DNA of 64,000 nt from Microglena sp. YARC (taxonomy: Eukaryota > Chlorophyta > Chlorophyceae > Chlamydomonadales > Chlamydomonadaceae): assembly GCA_022414725.1 (NCBI GenBank), contig CM039463.1, positions 77,383,758 through 77,447,757 on the forward strand. The letters run 5' to 3'. Made by a program: the position numbers and the translations under genes. A model generated the notes under the pieces. That model did not search any database, was not told the DNA's origin, and worked only from the letters and a program-made list of their open reading frames with translations. Positions 37,863 through 49,137 of the stretch are shown here, one piece after another (positions within the stretch are counted from its first letter, which is position 1; every line of letters starts with the position of its first letter).

Positions 37863-38350
37863 ACCACACACACACACACACAACACACATACCCACCACC
37901 ACCATCACCACACACACACACACAACCATGCAGGAGGGGCTGAAAGCCGTGCAACTTGTGTGTACAACACCCACATACCCCCCCCACCACCATCACCACA
38001 CACACACACACAACCATACTTCCCACCCACCACCACCCACACGCACACACACCAACATGCGAGGAGGGGCTTGAAGCCATGCAACTTGTGTTACCAACCA
38101 CCCACATACCCCCCCCCCACCCACACCCACCCACCACCCACACACACACACACATACCATCACCACCACCCCCACACACCACACACAACAAACATGGCAG
38201 GAGGGGCTGAAGCGTGCAACTTGTGTTACCAAACACCCACATACCCCCCCCCCCCCCCCCACACACACCACACACACACAATACCACTACCACCACCACC
38301 ACACACACACACAACATGCAGGAGGGGCTGAAGGCGTCAACTTGTGTACC
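37176..38350. repeat. Minisatellite: GCAGGAGGGGCTGAAGCGTG
   Basis: About ten units of 95-135 bases: GCAGGAGGGGCTGAAGCGTG, CAACTTGTGTACCAACACCC, ACAT, then C and CA runs. At the right end (about 38340-38390, minus strand) the unit joins unique sequence, GGCGTTCAGATCCTCAG before GTGTTGG, which reads like an exon end with a donor site. The array may therefore be another exon-edge array, but the exon is not defined. Confidence 0.85.
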
Positions 38351-38434
38351 AACACCTGAGGATCTGAACGCCATGTTTTCCAGATGTCTCCTATTCTCTC
38401 ATGTTCACAAGGGTCAAGGTCAGGTTGGTGCAAA

Positions 38435-40025
38435 ATGTTGTGGATGTAGGACGTACATGACGTACATAAAGTAGAAACGTACAAGGCCGTAGACGCACCA
38501 GGACCGTAGGGCCTCAGGACCGTAGGACGCACAATGCAGGACGTAACAAGGAAGTACATAAAAAGTAGAACGTTACAAGAGACGTAGGACGCAACAGGAC
38601 GTAGGACGCATCAGGATGTAGGATAGGACTACAGGGACGTAGGACGCCACAGGACGCTAGGGACGTTAGGAACGTTAGACAGTAACAGGAAGTAGAACAT
38701 ACAGGACGTTAGAACGTACAAGACGTAGGAACGCCACAGGACGCCCCCCTAGGACGCACAGGATGTTAGGACGTATAGGGACGTTTAGACGCACAGGACG
38801 TAGGACGTTTAGGACGTAGGACGTACAGGAAGTAGAACGTACAGGACGTAGAACGTACAAGACGTAGGACGCACAGGACGTAGGACGCACAGGATGTAGG
38901 ACGTACAGGACGTAGGGACGCACAGACGTAGGACGTTATAGGATGTAGGACGTTACAGGAAGTAGAACGTACAGGACGTTAGAACGTACAAGACGTAAGG
39001 ACGCACAGTGACGTAGGACGCACAGGAATGTAGGACGTGCAGGACGTAGGGACGCACAGGAACGTAGGTACGCACAGGACGTAGGATCGTTTCGGCACCG
39101 CTAGGACGCAAAAATCAGGAAGTATGAAACCGACTACAGGGACGTTAAGAACGTACAAGCACGTAGGACGCACAGGACCGTAGGACGCCACAGGATCTGA
39201 TAGGTACGATACAGGGACGTAGGACGCACAGACGTAGGACGTTTAGGACGTAAGACGTACAGGAATAGAACGTACAGGACGTGAACGTACAGGAGTAGGA
39301 CGCACCAGGACCGTAGGAATTTACGCAACCAGGAAACAGTAGGAGCGTACAGGACGTTAGGACGCACAGGACGATAGAGACGTTTTAGGACGTAGGAGCA
39401 TACATGTAAGTATTAAGCGTACCAGGACGATAGAACGTACCAAGACGTATGCGCGCACAGGACGTAGGACGCGCACAGGAATGTATACGTACAGGAGTAG
39501 GACCCGCTACAGAGACGTAGGACGCTCACAGGACTGCTAACGTACAGGACGTAGCGACGCACAGGACGATAGGACGTTATAGGACGTAGGACCGCTTATC
39601 AGGAAGTACGAACGTACCAGGACGTAGAAAGTACAAGACGCTAGGACGCACAGGACGGTAGGACGCACAGGATGTAGGCGATCGATTACAGGACGTAGGG
39701 GAACGCGACAGGACGTAGGACGATTTAGGAACGTTAGACGTTACAGGAAGTATCGAAACGTAACAGGACGCCTAGAACGTAAACAAGACGTAGGACGCCA
39801 CAGGTTGCTAGGCACGCACAGATTGTAGGACATATTAGGACGTAAAGGTCTATAGGGCGTCACAAACGTAGGAACGTTACAGGATGGAGGACGGGTACAT
39901 CGGCGTAGAAGTACAAGAACGTAAGATGGACGTTAGGTTGTACAGGTATGGGAGAACGTACATAAATGTAGGACGTCACAGGAACATACTGGACGTAAGA
40001 TGTATAGGACATACAGGACGTGTTT
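38435..40025. repeat. Satellite-like array of GGACGTAGGACGCACAGGAC
   Basis: About 1.6 kb of short units (9-14 bases) built from AGGACGTAGGACG, ACGCACAGG and ACGTACAGGAAGTAGAACGT. Periodicity is loose with many one-base indels. Confidence 0.9.
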
Positions 40026-40390
40026 GTATGTGTGTGATTCTCACCAGTCTGGATGGTGATTAGAAGTATAGCCAAATAGGCTAAATAGACTTGCCCAACC
40101 TCAATGTATGTATGTATGTATGTATGTATGTATGTATGTATGTATGTATGTATGAATGTTACAGTCCAGGGGTAGGCCAAATAGGCTAAAGGGACTTGCC
40201 CAACCGTATAGGAAGGGCTTAAAAAGAAAAAGCACTGATGAACTGAGCCCCAAACCAGCCCAAACAATCGTTTAACCGACGGTGGCCCTGAGTTTCGTGC
40301 TACAGTGATAAATCTACAATATTATTTAAATCGTCCATCTCAGCTGGATGATAATTTAATCGTGCGATTATTATCGCATAATATTGGAAA
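40026..40390 (+). repeat. Interspersed element A, full copy
   Basis: Begins in a (TATG)n run (40105-40155), then TTACAGTCCAGGGGTAGGCC, AAATAGGCTAAAGGGACTTG, CCCAACCGTATAGGAAGGGC, a purine run, ACAATCGTTTAA, and ends in AT-rich ATTATCGCATAATATT. The same order is found reverse-complemented at 61010-61265. It is short, has no coding capacity, starts in a simple repeat and is present many times in this half, like a SINE or MITE of the host. Confidence 0.8.
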
Positions 40391-41159
40391 GGCCCGTATG
40401 CAAAACAAGCTCTGGTGAAACAAGTTCGATGCAGCGTCGCCTGCGACGCTAAAAATTGGCGGAGAGTCATCGCGACAGAGCGACAGGTGGCAACGGAAGC
40501 GAGTTAGTTACGAGGCTGTTGGGCTGATGTGTCGCGGCTTCATGCGGTCAGACTGATGGATGGATGAGTATTGGTCGGATGGGATGTCGGAAGGGACAAC
40601 ATGGGTAAAACACTGGGCTTCCCGCCCCCCAGAAGGGGGGGCACCACCCAAAAACAGTAATGGCAACGTCTTGGGGTAGGCGTGTTGTTGATTAAGGGGG
40701 AAGCCCTGTCTTATGGCGGTAGGGAACGACCTGCTACTTGAACCTGGACAAAGCTATCATGGCAGTTGACAGCAGTCTGCAAACACTAAAGCGCACCGTA
40801 AGATTAGAACCCCGCACCTTCATTCATTTCCAACGAGCTCTAACATAGCCATTCGTCGAAACGGAGCTCTGGCTGATCTGAACCTCAACAAATCGTGACG
40901 ATTGGGGGGACCGGAGTTGTGCTATGCAGATGAATTCAACTTAATTTAAAAGGCAACAAGTTCTAATGCAGCGTTGGAGAGAACTAAAAAAAATGCGGAT
41001 TTAGTTTGTGATCACGGAGGGAGGGACAGGTGGCAACGGAAGCGAGTTAGTTACGAGACTGTTGGCTGACGTGTCGGGCTTCATCACGGTCAGACGGATA
41101 AATGGGTAACAATGGGGGCTCCTGCTCCCAGAAGGGGGGACTCCGCCAAAACAAATTAC
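40391..41159. repeat. Duplicated non-coding block
   Basis: GGTGGCAACGGAAGCGAGTT with its following 150 bases occurs at about 40485 and again at 41029. A second module (about 40700-40860, ending near CACCTTCATTCATTTCC) has a relative at 42790-42950. No gene is seen. These are probably further interspersed repeats. Confidence 0.6.
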
Positions 41160-41335
41160 CATGTATGCATCAGGGTACTACTGAGTGCCGCGCTGCCTTT
41201 TTGAGCCCCTCTGTGCGTTTCGCGCAGATTTTCAACTCCGTGTGGGCGCCAGCGCGCTACATTTTTTTGCGCTTGTTGCACTTGAAAGCGCTGACCAATT
41301 TGACGTGTGTGCGCTTTAAGCGCTGACCAATTTAG
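41160..41335 (+). repeat. Interspersed element B
   Basis: Contains GCGCGCTGCC...TTTTTGAGCCCCTC, TTTCGCGCAGATTTT, and GCGCTGACCAATTT twice. A clearly related stretch lies at 50110-50280. No coding capacity. Confidence 0.65.
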
Positions 41336-41340
41336 CAAGA

Positions 41341-41995
41341 AGTAGTACCCATGTATGCATGTTACAGTTCAGGAGTAGACAAATAGGCTGATGGGATTTT
41401 TAGATTTTCCCAGCCTCAAATAGTCCAGATTTGGGCTTTGCCGAACCTCAAAAAGTCAAGATTTGCCGAACGTCAAATAATCTAGATTTGAGATTTGCCC
41501 TAACTAAAATAGTCCAGATTTTAGGATTTACCCAAACCTCAAAAAGTCAATGTATCCAACCTCAAATCGTTCAAGATTGCCCAAACTCAAGTAGTCAAGA
41601 TTTGCCCAAACTCAAGTAGTCAAGATCTGTCTGTACAACCAGGAGGGGCTAGCTAGTAACAAGACAGGCTGTGTAGGGTGGTGTCTGGACCGGGTGAGTG
41701 CAGGACTTCTGGGTGTGTAACATATTGCTTCAGTCCAGGGGGTAGCTAAATGGGCCGTGCTCAACTTTGCCCCCTCCCCCCCCCACCCTCCAACCCCTAC
41801 CCTGCACTTTCCCTTTCATCCCCCCCCCACCCCACAACACACCCCCCCACACAACACCTCCCCCTAACCTTCACCCCCACACCCACCCACCCACTATTAC
41901 CTTCCCCTTCATCCCACTCCCCCCCACACACTATCCTCCCCCCTTTTTTTTTATGGACCCTAGACCCTAAACTCTTAACCCTGACCCGCCCCCAG
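41341..41995. repeat. Intron-like: TCAAATAGTCCAGATTTG repeats and C-rich tract
   Basis: A fragment of element A at 41352-41395, then about seven units of CCTCAAATAGTCCAGATTTG-type sequence (41410-41630), then C-rich sequence up to the acceptor site of the exon at 41996. Confidence 0.7.
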
Positions 41996-42196
41996 GCTCC
42001 TGTTCTACTGATGCTGGGAGCCAAGGACCGCCGTGTGCCTCATGCTGACGGGCTACAATATGCAGCCGCACTCCGAGCCGCTTCGTGCTCCCCGGATGTG
42101 AGGGTCTTCAACTTCCCGGAGGACACGCACGCACTGGACAAGCCACAGACTGAATTCGAGCAATGGGTCAATGGTTTTTTGGCGGTGGCTGAATAA
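41996..42196 (+). CDS. Terminal exon of an S9 serine peptidase (acylaminoacyl-peptidase type)
   Basis: The exon follows a pyrimidine-rich tract ending CCCCCAG and is open for 66 codons to TAA at 42194-42196. APVLLMLGAKDRRVPHADG holds the Asp of the alpha/beta-hydrolase triad (GAKD) and FPEDTHALDKPQTEFEQW holds the His. Spacing and the HALDKP...W ending match the C terminus of acyl-peptide hydrolase/prolyl oligopeptidase-family enzymes, which remove N-acetylated residues from peptides. The upstream exons were not found in this window. AATAAA overlaps the stop codon. Confidence 0.75.
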   Translation, partial: APVLLMLGAKDRRVPHADGLQYAAALRAASCSPDVRVFNFPEDTHALDKPQTEFEQWVNGFLAVAE

Positions 42197-43160
42197 AGTA
42201 CGTTTATAAAGGCGCATAGCTACATACTAAGTAAGCTGATAGCCGGACGCGATTTTTGGTACTGCTGTGGGCTGTGAATCATGCAGTTGCCATGTCGGCC
42301 GCATGCACAGTAATATCTCCAGACCTGGCAGTACAGCAGTATGCATGGCAATATCTGCAGACCCGGCAGTACAGCAGTTTGTGTAGGCGTTGGTGCATAT
42401 GATGGTTACATCTGTCCTAGTCATTATTTTAACTGCTTAAGACGGCGACCCTACCAAATAAGTGCAGTCTTAAACCAGTATTAAGAAGTCGTTTAAGAAA
42501 GAGACCAAGCGGGCAGCCAAATTGCTAACTAGATCTATGTAACTAAATCCAGGTGTGTATGACTATGTTAAGTACGCGTAGGCTTGTTCATAAGTCCAGA
42601 TGGTGCCGAATATTAAGTTCTCTATCAAGCTGTTCCCACACCTTTCGCTCTTTTGTGTTTTGCTGCTTTCCAGTCCCCGCTAGCATATCGTAGCATGGTG
42701 ATATTTAAGTGTTTTCCCACATAGTGGGCATACTAGACTCATGTTGCAAGCACACGAGACACCCATTCATATCCGAAAAGTAATGATAACGCCTGGTGGG
42801 GCGTGGTATTAAGGGAACCTCGTCTTACCGGGAACGGGCTGCTACTTCACCTGACAAAAGCTACCATGGCGTTGACATCGACCGCGAACACTAAGGAGCA
42901 CCCATAGGGATTCAAAACCGGCACCTTCGTCGTTCTATTCAAATCTGAATTGCCCCTTGGGGTTGGGGTCCCTTGCAAGGGGGGATCCAAGTGCTCATGT
43001 AGGGTTAGAGACTAGAACTATCCTAGAGGCATCCAAGTGAGCATGTGTGCCCACAGCACACACCAGAATCAGAGTAACGCACTATGTTCTATATTCTGGA
43101 CTCCTAGATACATCATGCATGCAATAGGGAATTAGGGAAGAAAGGGCATTGTGTAGTACA
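42197..43160. other. No gene seen
   Basis: Unique-looking sequence with a relative of the 40700-40860 block at about 42790-42950, and a repeated GCAGTACAGCAGTATGCATG motif near 42330-42380. No coding support. Confidence 0.4.
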
Positions 43161-43460
43161 GGTATGTATGCCACAGGCCAGAAGTAGACAAAAGGCTTAA
43201 GGACTAGCCCAACCTTGTATGTATGTATTTGTACAGTCCAAGGTTAGCCAAAATAGGCTAAAGTATAAATAAAAAAGCTTAAATTTTAGCCAAATAGGCT
43301 TAAGGGACTAGCCCAACCTTGTGTGTATGTATTAGTACAGTCCAAGGTTAGCCAAATAGGCTGAAGGGACTAGCCCAATCTCGATATCAGATGAGAAGGG
43401 GCTCAAGCGAAAACAAGCACTGATAAACTAGGCCCCAACAAAACGTTTTACAGATGGAGG
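43161..43460 (+). repeat. Interspersed element A, two to three partial copies in tandem
   Basis: Three successive TATGTATGTATT/GTACAGTCCAAGGTTAGCCA starts are followed by AAATAGGCTTAAGGGACTAG and CCCAACC. The last continues to AAACGTTTTACAGATGG. Confidence 0.75.
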
Positions 43461-44119
43461 CCCTGAATTAGTGATGCAAACCTTGAAATTGAACTTAGCT
43501 ACCCTGTACATAGCTCCATCCAGCAAATTTGGCTGCTCGCCGTCTTCGGCAGTAAAATAAACTACCAGGGGAAATGTAATGTTATCAAACCAATAAAAAG
43601 CTATCAACCATCTAAGCATGCTTAAACAAAAACTGTATCCAATCTCTTTAGACTACAAATCTTCAATACATACTATATCACTATAAGTTCCTCCGTGATG
43701 TCGCGCTGTAGCCCCCCCCCCCCCCCCCCTCCCCTTGCTGGCTTAAAGCTATGTAAACCAAGTTCAAAGAAAAAAGTTAAAGAAAATAAAAGATGATGCA
43801 TCTTACAGTCCACTTTGGCAAAAGGGACTTGCCCGACCCCAAACAATCAATATCTGCTTATGAGCTGGGACCCTTTAGGGGGCTTAGTGTTTAGGTAAGT
43901 GGGGGCTAACTTACGTGGGGGCTGACTTCCCCCTGTCACACATTCAAGATCTTCTAATGATCTACTATTATTACTGTCATTACTTACACATTACTGTCAG
44001 TACTGTCACAATCAAGATATTCTTATGCTCTACTGTCATTACTGTCACAATCAAGATCTGCTTGTGCTTTACTATCATTACTGTCATAACCGTCACAATA
44101 AATATATTCTAATGCTGTG
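43461..44119. other. No gene seen; C21 run
   Basis: Mixed sequence with a C homopolymer at 43711-43731 and the beginning of TTACTGTCATTACTGTCACA repeats from about 43970. Confidence 0.45.
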
Positions 44120-44515
44120 GGACATTCAAAGGAGGCGTGGTGCTTAAGGTAACTTCCATCCAGGTCATTACTGTCATTACTGTGATTACTTATGCTTTAC
44201 AGTCATTACTGTCACAACCAAGATCTGCTTATCCTCTGGGACATTCAAAGGAGGCGTGGTGCTTGAGGTACCTTCCATCCAGGTCATTACTGTCATTACT
44301 GTCATTTCTTATGCTTTACTGTCATTACTGTCACAACCAAGATCTGCTTATCCTCTGGGGCATTCAAAGGGGGCGTGGTGCTTGAGGTACCTTCCATCCA
44401 GGGCGAGTTTTGTGGGCTGGTGTAGGAGTGGGTGGGTGGGGTGGGTGGTGGGTCCTTTGGTGGGATGGTGGGCTATCCTCTGGGACATTCTAAGGGGGCA
44501 TGGTGCTTGAGGTAC
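44120..44515 (-). repeat. Donor-edge array of the exon at 44516-44592
   Basis: Three copies of the sequence next to the exon (plus strand: GGGACATTCAAAGGAGGCGT, GGTGCTTGAGGTACCTTCCA, TCCAGG) alternate with TCATTACTGTCA runs. Read on the minus strand each copy starts with the last ten bases of the exon (CTGGATGGAAG) and continues over the donor GTACCT into the intron. Confidence 0.75.
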
Positions 44516-44592
44516 CTTCCATCCAGGGCGAGAGCAAGCAGGTCAAGCTCCTCAACGAACCAGACTTCCTTGAACATGGTGTGTAGGCCGCA
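44516..44592 (-). CDS. Internal exon, unknown host gene (exon B)
   Basis: On the minus strand the acceptor GCGCAG precedes TGCGGCC, and the exon ends GGATGGAAG before GTACCT. In the only good frame it reads CGLHTMFKEVWFVEELDLL and ALALDGR, with typical mixed composition. I do not recognise the protein. The copies on both sides stop or start exactly around these splice sites. It could be part of one gene with the exons at 48.8, 54.7 and 56.6 kb, all on this strand. Confidence 0.5.
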
Positions 44593-46745
44593 CTGCGCAG
44601 GGGGGAAAGGGGTGAGGGTTGAGGGGTGAGGGTTGAGGGGTGAGGGGGTCAGGGTGAGGGGAAAGGTGTGAGGGCAAAATTGTTGTGAGGTGTGAGGTGT
44701 GAGGGGTGGGGTGTGAGGGGCGGGGGGCGAGAGTGTTGAGGTGTGGGTGTGAGGGGTGGGTGTGAGGGGCGGGGGCGAGGTGTGAGGTGTGAGGTGCGAG
44801 GTTGTGAGGTGTGAGGTGTGAGGTGTGGGTGTGAGGGGCGGGGTGTGAGGTGTGAGGTGTGAGGTGTGAGGTGTGAGGTGTGTGGGTGTTGAGGGGCGGG
44901 GTGTGAGGTGTGAGGTGTGAGGTGTGAGGTGTGAGGTGTGAGGTGTGAGGTGTGAGGTGTGAGGTGTGGGGTGTGAGGGGCGGGGTGTGAGGTGTGAGGT
45001 GTGAGGTGTGAGGTTTGAGGGGTGGGTGTGAGGTGTGAGGTGTGAGGGGCGGGTGTGAGGTGTGGTGTGAGGTGTGAGGTGTGAGTGTTGTGAGGTGTGT
45101 GGTGTGTGAGTGTGTGGGTGTGAAAGGTGTGAGGGTGTGAGAGTGTGAGGTGTGAGCGAGGTGTAGTGTGTGAGGAGTGAGGTGTGAGGAGTGAGGTGTG
45201 AGGGGCGAGGTGTGAGGTGTGAGGTGAGGAAAGTGAGGTGTGAGGTGTGAGTGAGTGTGAGGTGAGTGTGAGGTGTGAGTGTGAGGAGTGAGGTGTGAGA
45301 GTGAGGGGCGAGGTGTGAGGTGTGAGGTGGGAGTGAAGTGAGGTGTGAGTGAGGAGTGAGGTGTGAGGTGTGAGGAAGTGAGGGTGTGAGGTGTGAGAGA
45401 GTGAGGTGTGAGGTGAGTGAGGTGTGAGGTGTGAGAGTGATTGAGGTGTGAGGAGTGAGGTGTGAAGTGTGAGGAGTGAGGTGTGAGGAGTGAGGTGTGA
45501 AGGGCGAGGTGTGAGGTGTGAGGTGTGAGGTGTGAGGTGTGAGGTGTGAGGAGTGAGGTGTGAGGAGTGAGGGGTGAGGGGCGAGGGTGTGAGGTGTGAG
45601 GGGCGAGGTGTGAGGTGTGAGGTGTGAGGGGCGAGGTGTGAGGTGTGAGGTGTGAGGGCGAGGTGTGAGGTGTGAGGGGCGAGGTGTGAGGTGTGAGGTG
45701 TGAGGAGCGAGGTGTGAGGTGTGAGGTGTGAGGTGTGAGGTGTGAGGGGCGAGGTGTAAGGTGTGAGGTGTGAGGGGCGATTTTGGGTGTGAGGTGTGAG
45801 GGGCGAGGTGTGAGGTGTGAGTGTGAGGGGCGAGGTGTGAGGTGTGAGGTGTGAGGGGCGAGAGCAAGTAGGTCAAGCTCCTCAACAAAACCAGACCTCC
45901 TTGGAACATGGTGTGTAGGCCTGGCACTGCGCAGGGGGGAAAGGGGGTGAGAGGTGAGGGGTGAGAGGTGAGAGGGAAATGTGTGAGGGGAAAGGTGTGA
46001 GGTGTGAGGTGTGAGGGGTGGGGGGTGGGGGAAGGTGAGGGGGCGGTGGGGGGCCGAGAGCAAGTATGTCAAGCTCCTCAACGAAACCAGACCTCCTTGA
46101 ACATGGTGTGTAGGCCACACTGTGCAGGGGGGAAAGGGGTGAGGGGTGGAGGGGTGAGGGGTGGGGGAGTGCGGGTGGGGGGGTGGGGGTGAGGGGTCAA
46201 CGAACCAGACCTCCTTGAACATGGTGTACAGGCCGCACTGTGCAGGGGGGGAAAGGGGTGAGGGGTGAGGGGGTGGGAGGTGAGGAGTAAGGTCGAGGGG
46301 TAACGAGGGGGTGAGAGGTGAGGAGTAAGGGGAAAGGGCCACCAGTGAGGGGTGAGGAGTAAGGGGGAAAGGAGGTGAGGGTGGGGGGGTAGGGCGTGGG
46401 TGGTGAGGGTTCAACGAACCAGACCTCCTTGAATTTGGTGTGTAGGCTGCAGTGAGCGAGGCGGGGGGGGGGGAAGGAACCCACACCACCTCACCACCCA
46501 CACAACACCTGAGGGGGTTGAGGGGTGAGATGTGAGAGGTGAGGGGGTGAGGGTCAACAAACCAGACCTTCTTGAACATGGTGTGTAGGCCTGGGGGGAA
46601 AGGTGTGAGGTGTGGGGGTGAGGGGTGAGGGGAAAGGTGTGAGGGGAAAGGTGTGAGGTGTGGGGTGTGAGGGGTAGGGGCGAGGGGTCAAGGAACCAGA
46701 CCTCCTTGAACATGGTGTGGTAGGCCGCATAGTGCAGTGGGGAAA
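44593..46745 (-). repeat. 2.1-kb acceptor-edge array of exon B with GAGGTGTGAGGTGTGAG runs
   Basis: Long (GAGGTGT)n tracts are interrupted by copies of the exon B start together with its acceptor, at about 45867-45930, 46060-46125, 46196-46245, 46410-46455, 46555-46590 and 46690-46735 (plus strand: AACCAGACCTCCTTGAACAT, GGTGTGTAGGCC, CACTGTGCAGGGGGG). Each copy keeps the CAG/TGCGGCC junction or a close variant. Long open frames here are low complexity. Confidence 0.85.
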
Positions 46746-47400
46746 AGGGGGTGAAGGGAGAGTCAGGTGTTACTCATACGAGGTGGTGGGAAGGCGAAGG
46801 CTACAACACACAAAAACACATAACCCCAGCAGCCTGCCTGCCTGCTGCCTGTCTGGGGCGTTCTAGGCCTGTTCCTCGTCCTACGGTAACCCCTCATGCA
46901 TATACAGGCTGTGTTCTACAACAAACAAGAACATGTATTCCAGCAGCCTGCAGCCTGTCTGTCAGGGCGGCGACATGACCCTCCCTCTCCCCACGCTTTT
47001 CCCCCCGACCCACGCCCACTCACCCCCCCCCCCCTCCCCATCCCATCCCCCTCTACCCCCCCCCCCCACCCGCCCCCCCCCCCTCCTCCCCCCCCCATCC
47101 GCCTTAACACAACACCAACAAGGATTAGGTTACAATACACAAGAACACCATCATCCAGCAGTGCCTACCTCCACTGGCAGCGTTGCAGGCCTGTTCGCCA
47201 TCCTCCGATAACCCCTCAGGCATAGACCGGCCGTGTTCTACAATACACAAGAACACGTAATCCAGCAGCCAGCCTGCCTGCCTGCCTGTCAGGGCGGCAA
47301 TATGGCGCTTCCCTCCCCCCACGCCAGCCCCCCCTGGCCCACCCACGCCTCACCCCTCCCCTTCCCACCCCCCTCTACACGACACCACCACCACCACTGT
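46746..47400 (-). repeat. Repeats around AATACACAAGAACACGTAAT
   Basis: Four copies (about 46795, 46915, 47130, 47235) of CTACAATACACAAGAACACG with CCAGCAGCCTGCCTGCCTGC, separated by C-rich tracts. One copy is embedded in a candidate exon (see 47169). Confidence 0.7.
47169..47276 (-). CDS. Candidate internal exon, weak
   Basis: Minus strand: after GCAG the frame reads LLDYVFLCIVEHGRSMPEGL, SEDGEQACNAASG and meets a donor GGAG/GTAGGC at 47169. Composition is protein-like and the flanks contain partial copies, as with the other exons. The acceptor position is ambiguous within a GGCAGGCAGG run. It lies between exons B and C. Confidence 0.3.
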
Positions 47401-48832
47401 GTGTCAAAAGGGCGAGTGCTCATCGGAACCAGGGGTACCGTACCTCCCCCGGCCCCCTCCCCCCCAACAGACACACCACCACCAACCTCCCTCACCAGTG
47501 TGTCTGATATGGTGCGCACCGCCTGCACCACCGCCTGCCACCCTACCACCTCCACCCCACCACCTCGACCCAACCAGTAACCAGCTGACTCACTTATCAA
47601 AACAAGCAAGGCCCGAGGCTCCATCCATGACTTGACAAAGGGAGTGGACCCATCGGAACCAGGTCAGGAGCAAGCGGGGCAACAGTGGTGTGCAGCATAG
47701 ACGGCTCTTTTTGAACATCTGCCCTCAACCCCTCACCCCCACCACACACACCACCACCGCCACCGCCATACCGCCCCCCCCGTCCCCCTCCCCACAAACA
47801 CCGACACACACCAACAGCCACCCTCCCCTCCCTCCATCCTCGCTTTACACGCCCCCCTTACCCCCCCCCCCCCACACACACAAACCACAAACACACCCAA
47901 CCCCAACCTCCTTCCACCAGTGACTCTGATACCCCCCCCCACCCCCCCACCCGCCCCTCTTTACCCCTCTACACACCGCCTGCACCACCGCTTGGTGTGT
48001 CAAAGGGCGCGTGTGTCATCAGAACCTGGGGGCAGCAGAAAGCGGGCGACAGTGGTGTGCAGCATAGACCATCACCACCACCATTACCGTCCTCTCGCTG
48101 AATCCCCCCCCCCCCACACCCCACACCCCCACCCCACCCTCCCCATCCAATTTCACCACAGACATACTCAACATGGCCCCCCCCACCTCCCACCCCCCCA
48201 CACCCGCCCCTCTACCCCTCTACACACCGCCTGCACCACCGCTTGTGTTGTCAAAGGGCGCGTGGTCATCAGAAACCTGGGGCAGCAGCAAGCGGGCGAC
48301 AGTGGTGTGCAGCATAGAACATCCACACACACCATACCCGTCCTCGCTGAATCCCCCCCCACACACACCCACACCCCACCCCACCCTCCCCATCCAATTT
48401 CACCACAGACATACTCAACATGGACCCCCCCACCCCCCCACCCCACCCTCCCTCACCAGTGCGTCTGATATTGTTTGCACCCCCCTGCACCACCGCTTGC
48501 GTGTCAAAGGGCGAGTTGGGATCATCAAAACCCGGGGGCAGCTTGCAAGCGTGCAACCAGTGGTGTGAAGCATGGACCATCACCATCACCATCACCGTCC
48601 ACTCTAAATTCCCAATTCCCTCCCCCTCCCCCCTACCCCTTAATTCCACCGAACGACACACGCAACCCGACCCTGACCCCCCCACCCCCCTCCCTCACCA
48701 GTGCGTCTGATATGGTGTACCGCCTGCACCACTGCTTGCGTGTCCAAAGGGCGAGTGCTCATCAGAGCCAGGGACCACCGCCCTCCCCCCCGGCCCCCTA
48801 CCACCCCCCCAACAGACCCCCCCCCTCCCCAC
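47401..48832 (-). repeat. Donor-edge array of the exon at 48833-49137
   Basis: Copies of the last part of exon C with its donor (plus strand: CACCAGTGCGTCTGATATTG, CACCGCCTGCACCACCGCTT, GTGTCAAAGGGCGAGTG, GGGGCAGCAGCAAGCG, ACAGTGGTGTGCAGCATAGA) recur at about 47400-47550, 47635-47710, 47985-48070, 48220-48315, 48455-48575 and 48700-48770, separated by C-rich tracts. Each copy retains the equivalent of CACTG/GTGAGG. Confidence 0.85.
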
Positions 48833-49137
48833 CAGTGACTCTGTATATTGTTTTGCACCGCCTGCACCACCGCTTCGCGAGTCAAAAGGGCGGAGTGATC
48901 ATCAGAGCCCGGGGGCAGCAGCAAGCGTGCAACAGTGGTGTGCAGCATGGACGGCTCTTTCACCATTTGGCCCTCGATGCTTGGCGCATTCAGCAATGTC
49001 TGTCCTAGCTGGCGTCTGAGCTTCAGCGGGTTCAAGAACCATCTGCCCAGCACTTGCCAACAGGCGACCACCACGCCGGAGCTGGTGATGATAACTCGCT
49101 CTAGTGTGGCGGAGATGGGGCAGGTTGAGGTGGTGAC
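48833..49137 (-). CDS. Internal exon, unknown host gene (exon C)
   Basis: Minus strand: acceptor TTTTACAG before GTCACC; open over about 101 codons: VTTSTCPISATLERVIITSS, GVVVACWQVLGRWFLNPLKL, RRQLGQTLLNAPSIEGQMVK, EPSMLHTTVARLLLPPGS, ALLTREAVVQAV. It ends near CACTG/GTGGGG. Compared with the consensus of its own neighbouring edge copies, its last 25 bases carry two extra bases (CAAAACA for CAAACA, ATACAG for ATCAG), so its end phase is uncertain and may reflect sequence errors. Helical and hydrophobic. Family not recognised. Confidence 0.55.

Noticed and set aside
36202..38374. Open frames of several hundred codons (Pro/Thr/His on plus, Val/Cys/Gly on minus)
   Set aside because: They are translations of CA, C and GGAGGGG tandem repeats, open in several frames at once, with no domain.
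44473..46579. A 675-codon and a 484-codon minus-strand frame (Pro-His-Thr-Ser)
   Set aside because: By-products of (GAGGTGT)n; only the short exon edges inside are protein-like.
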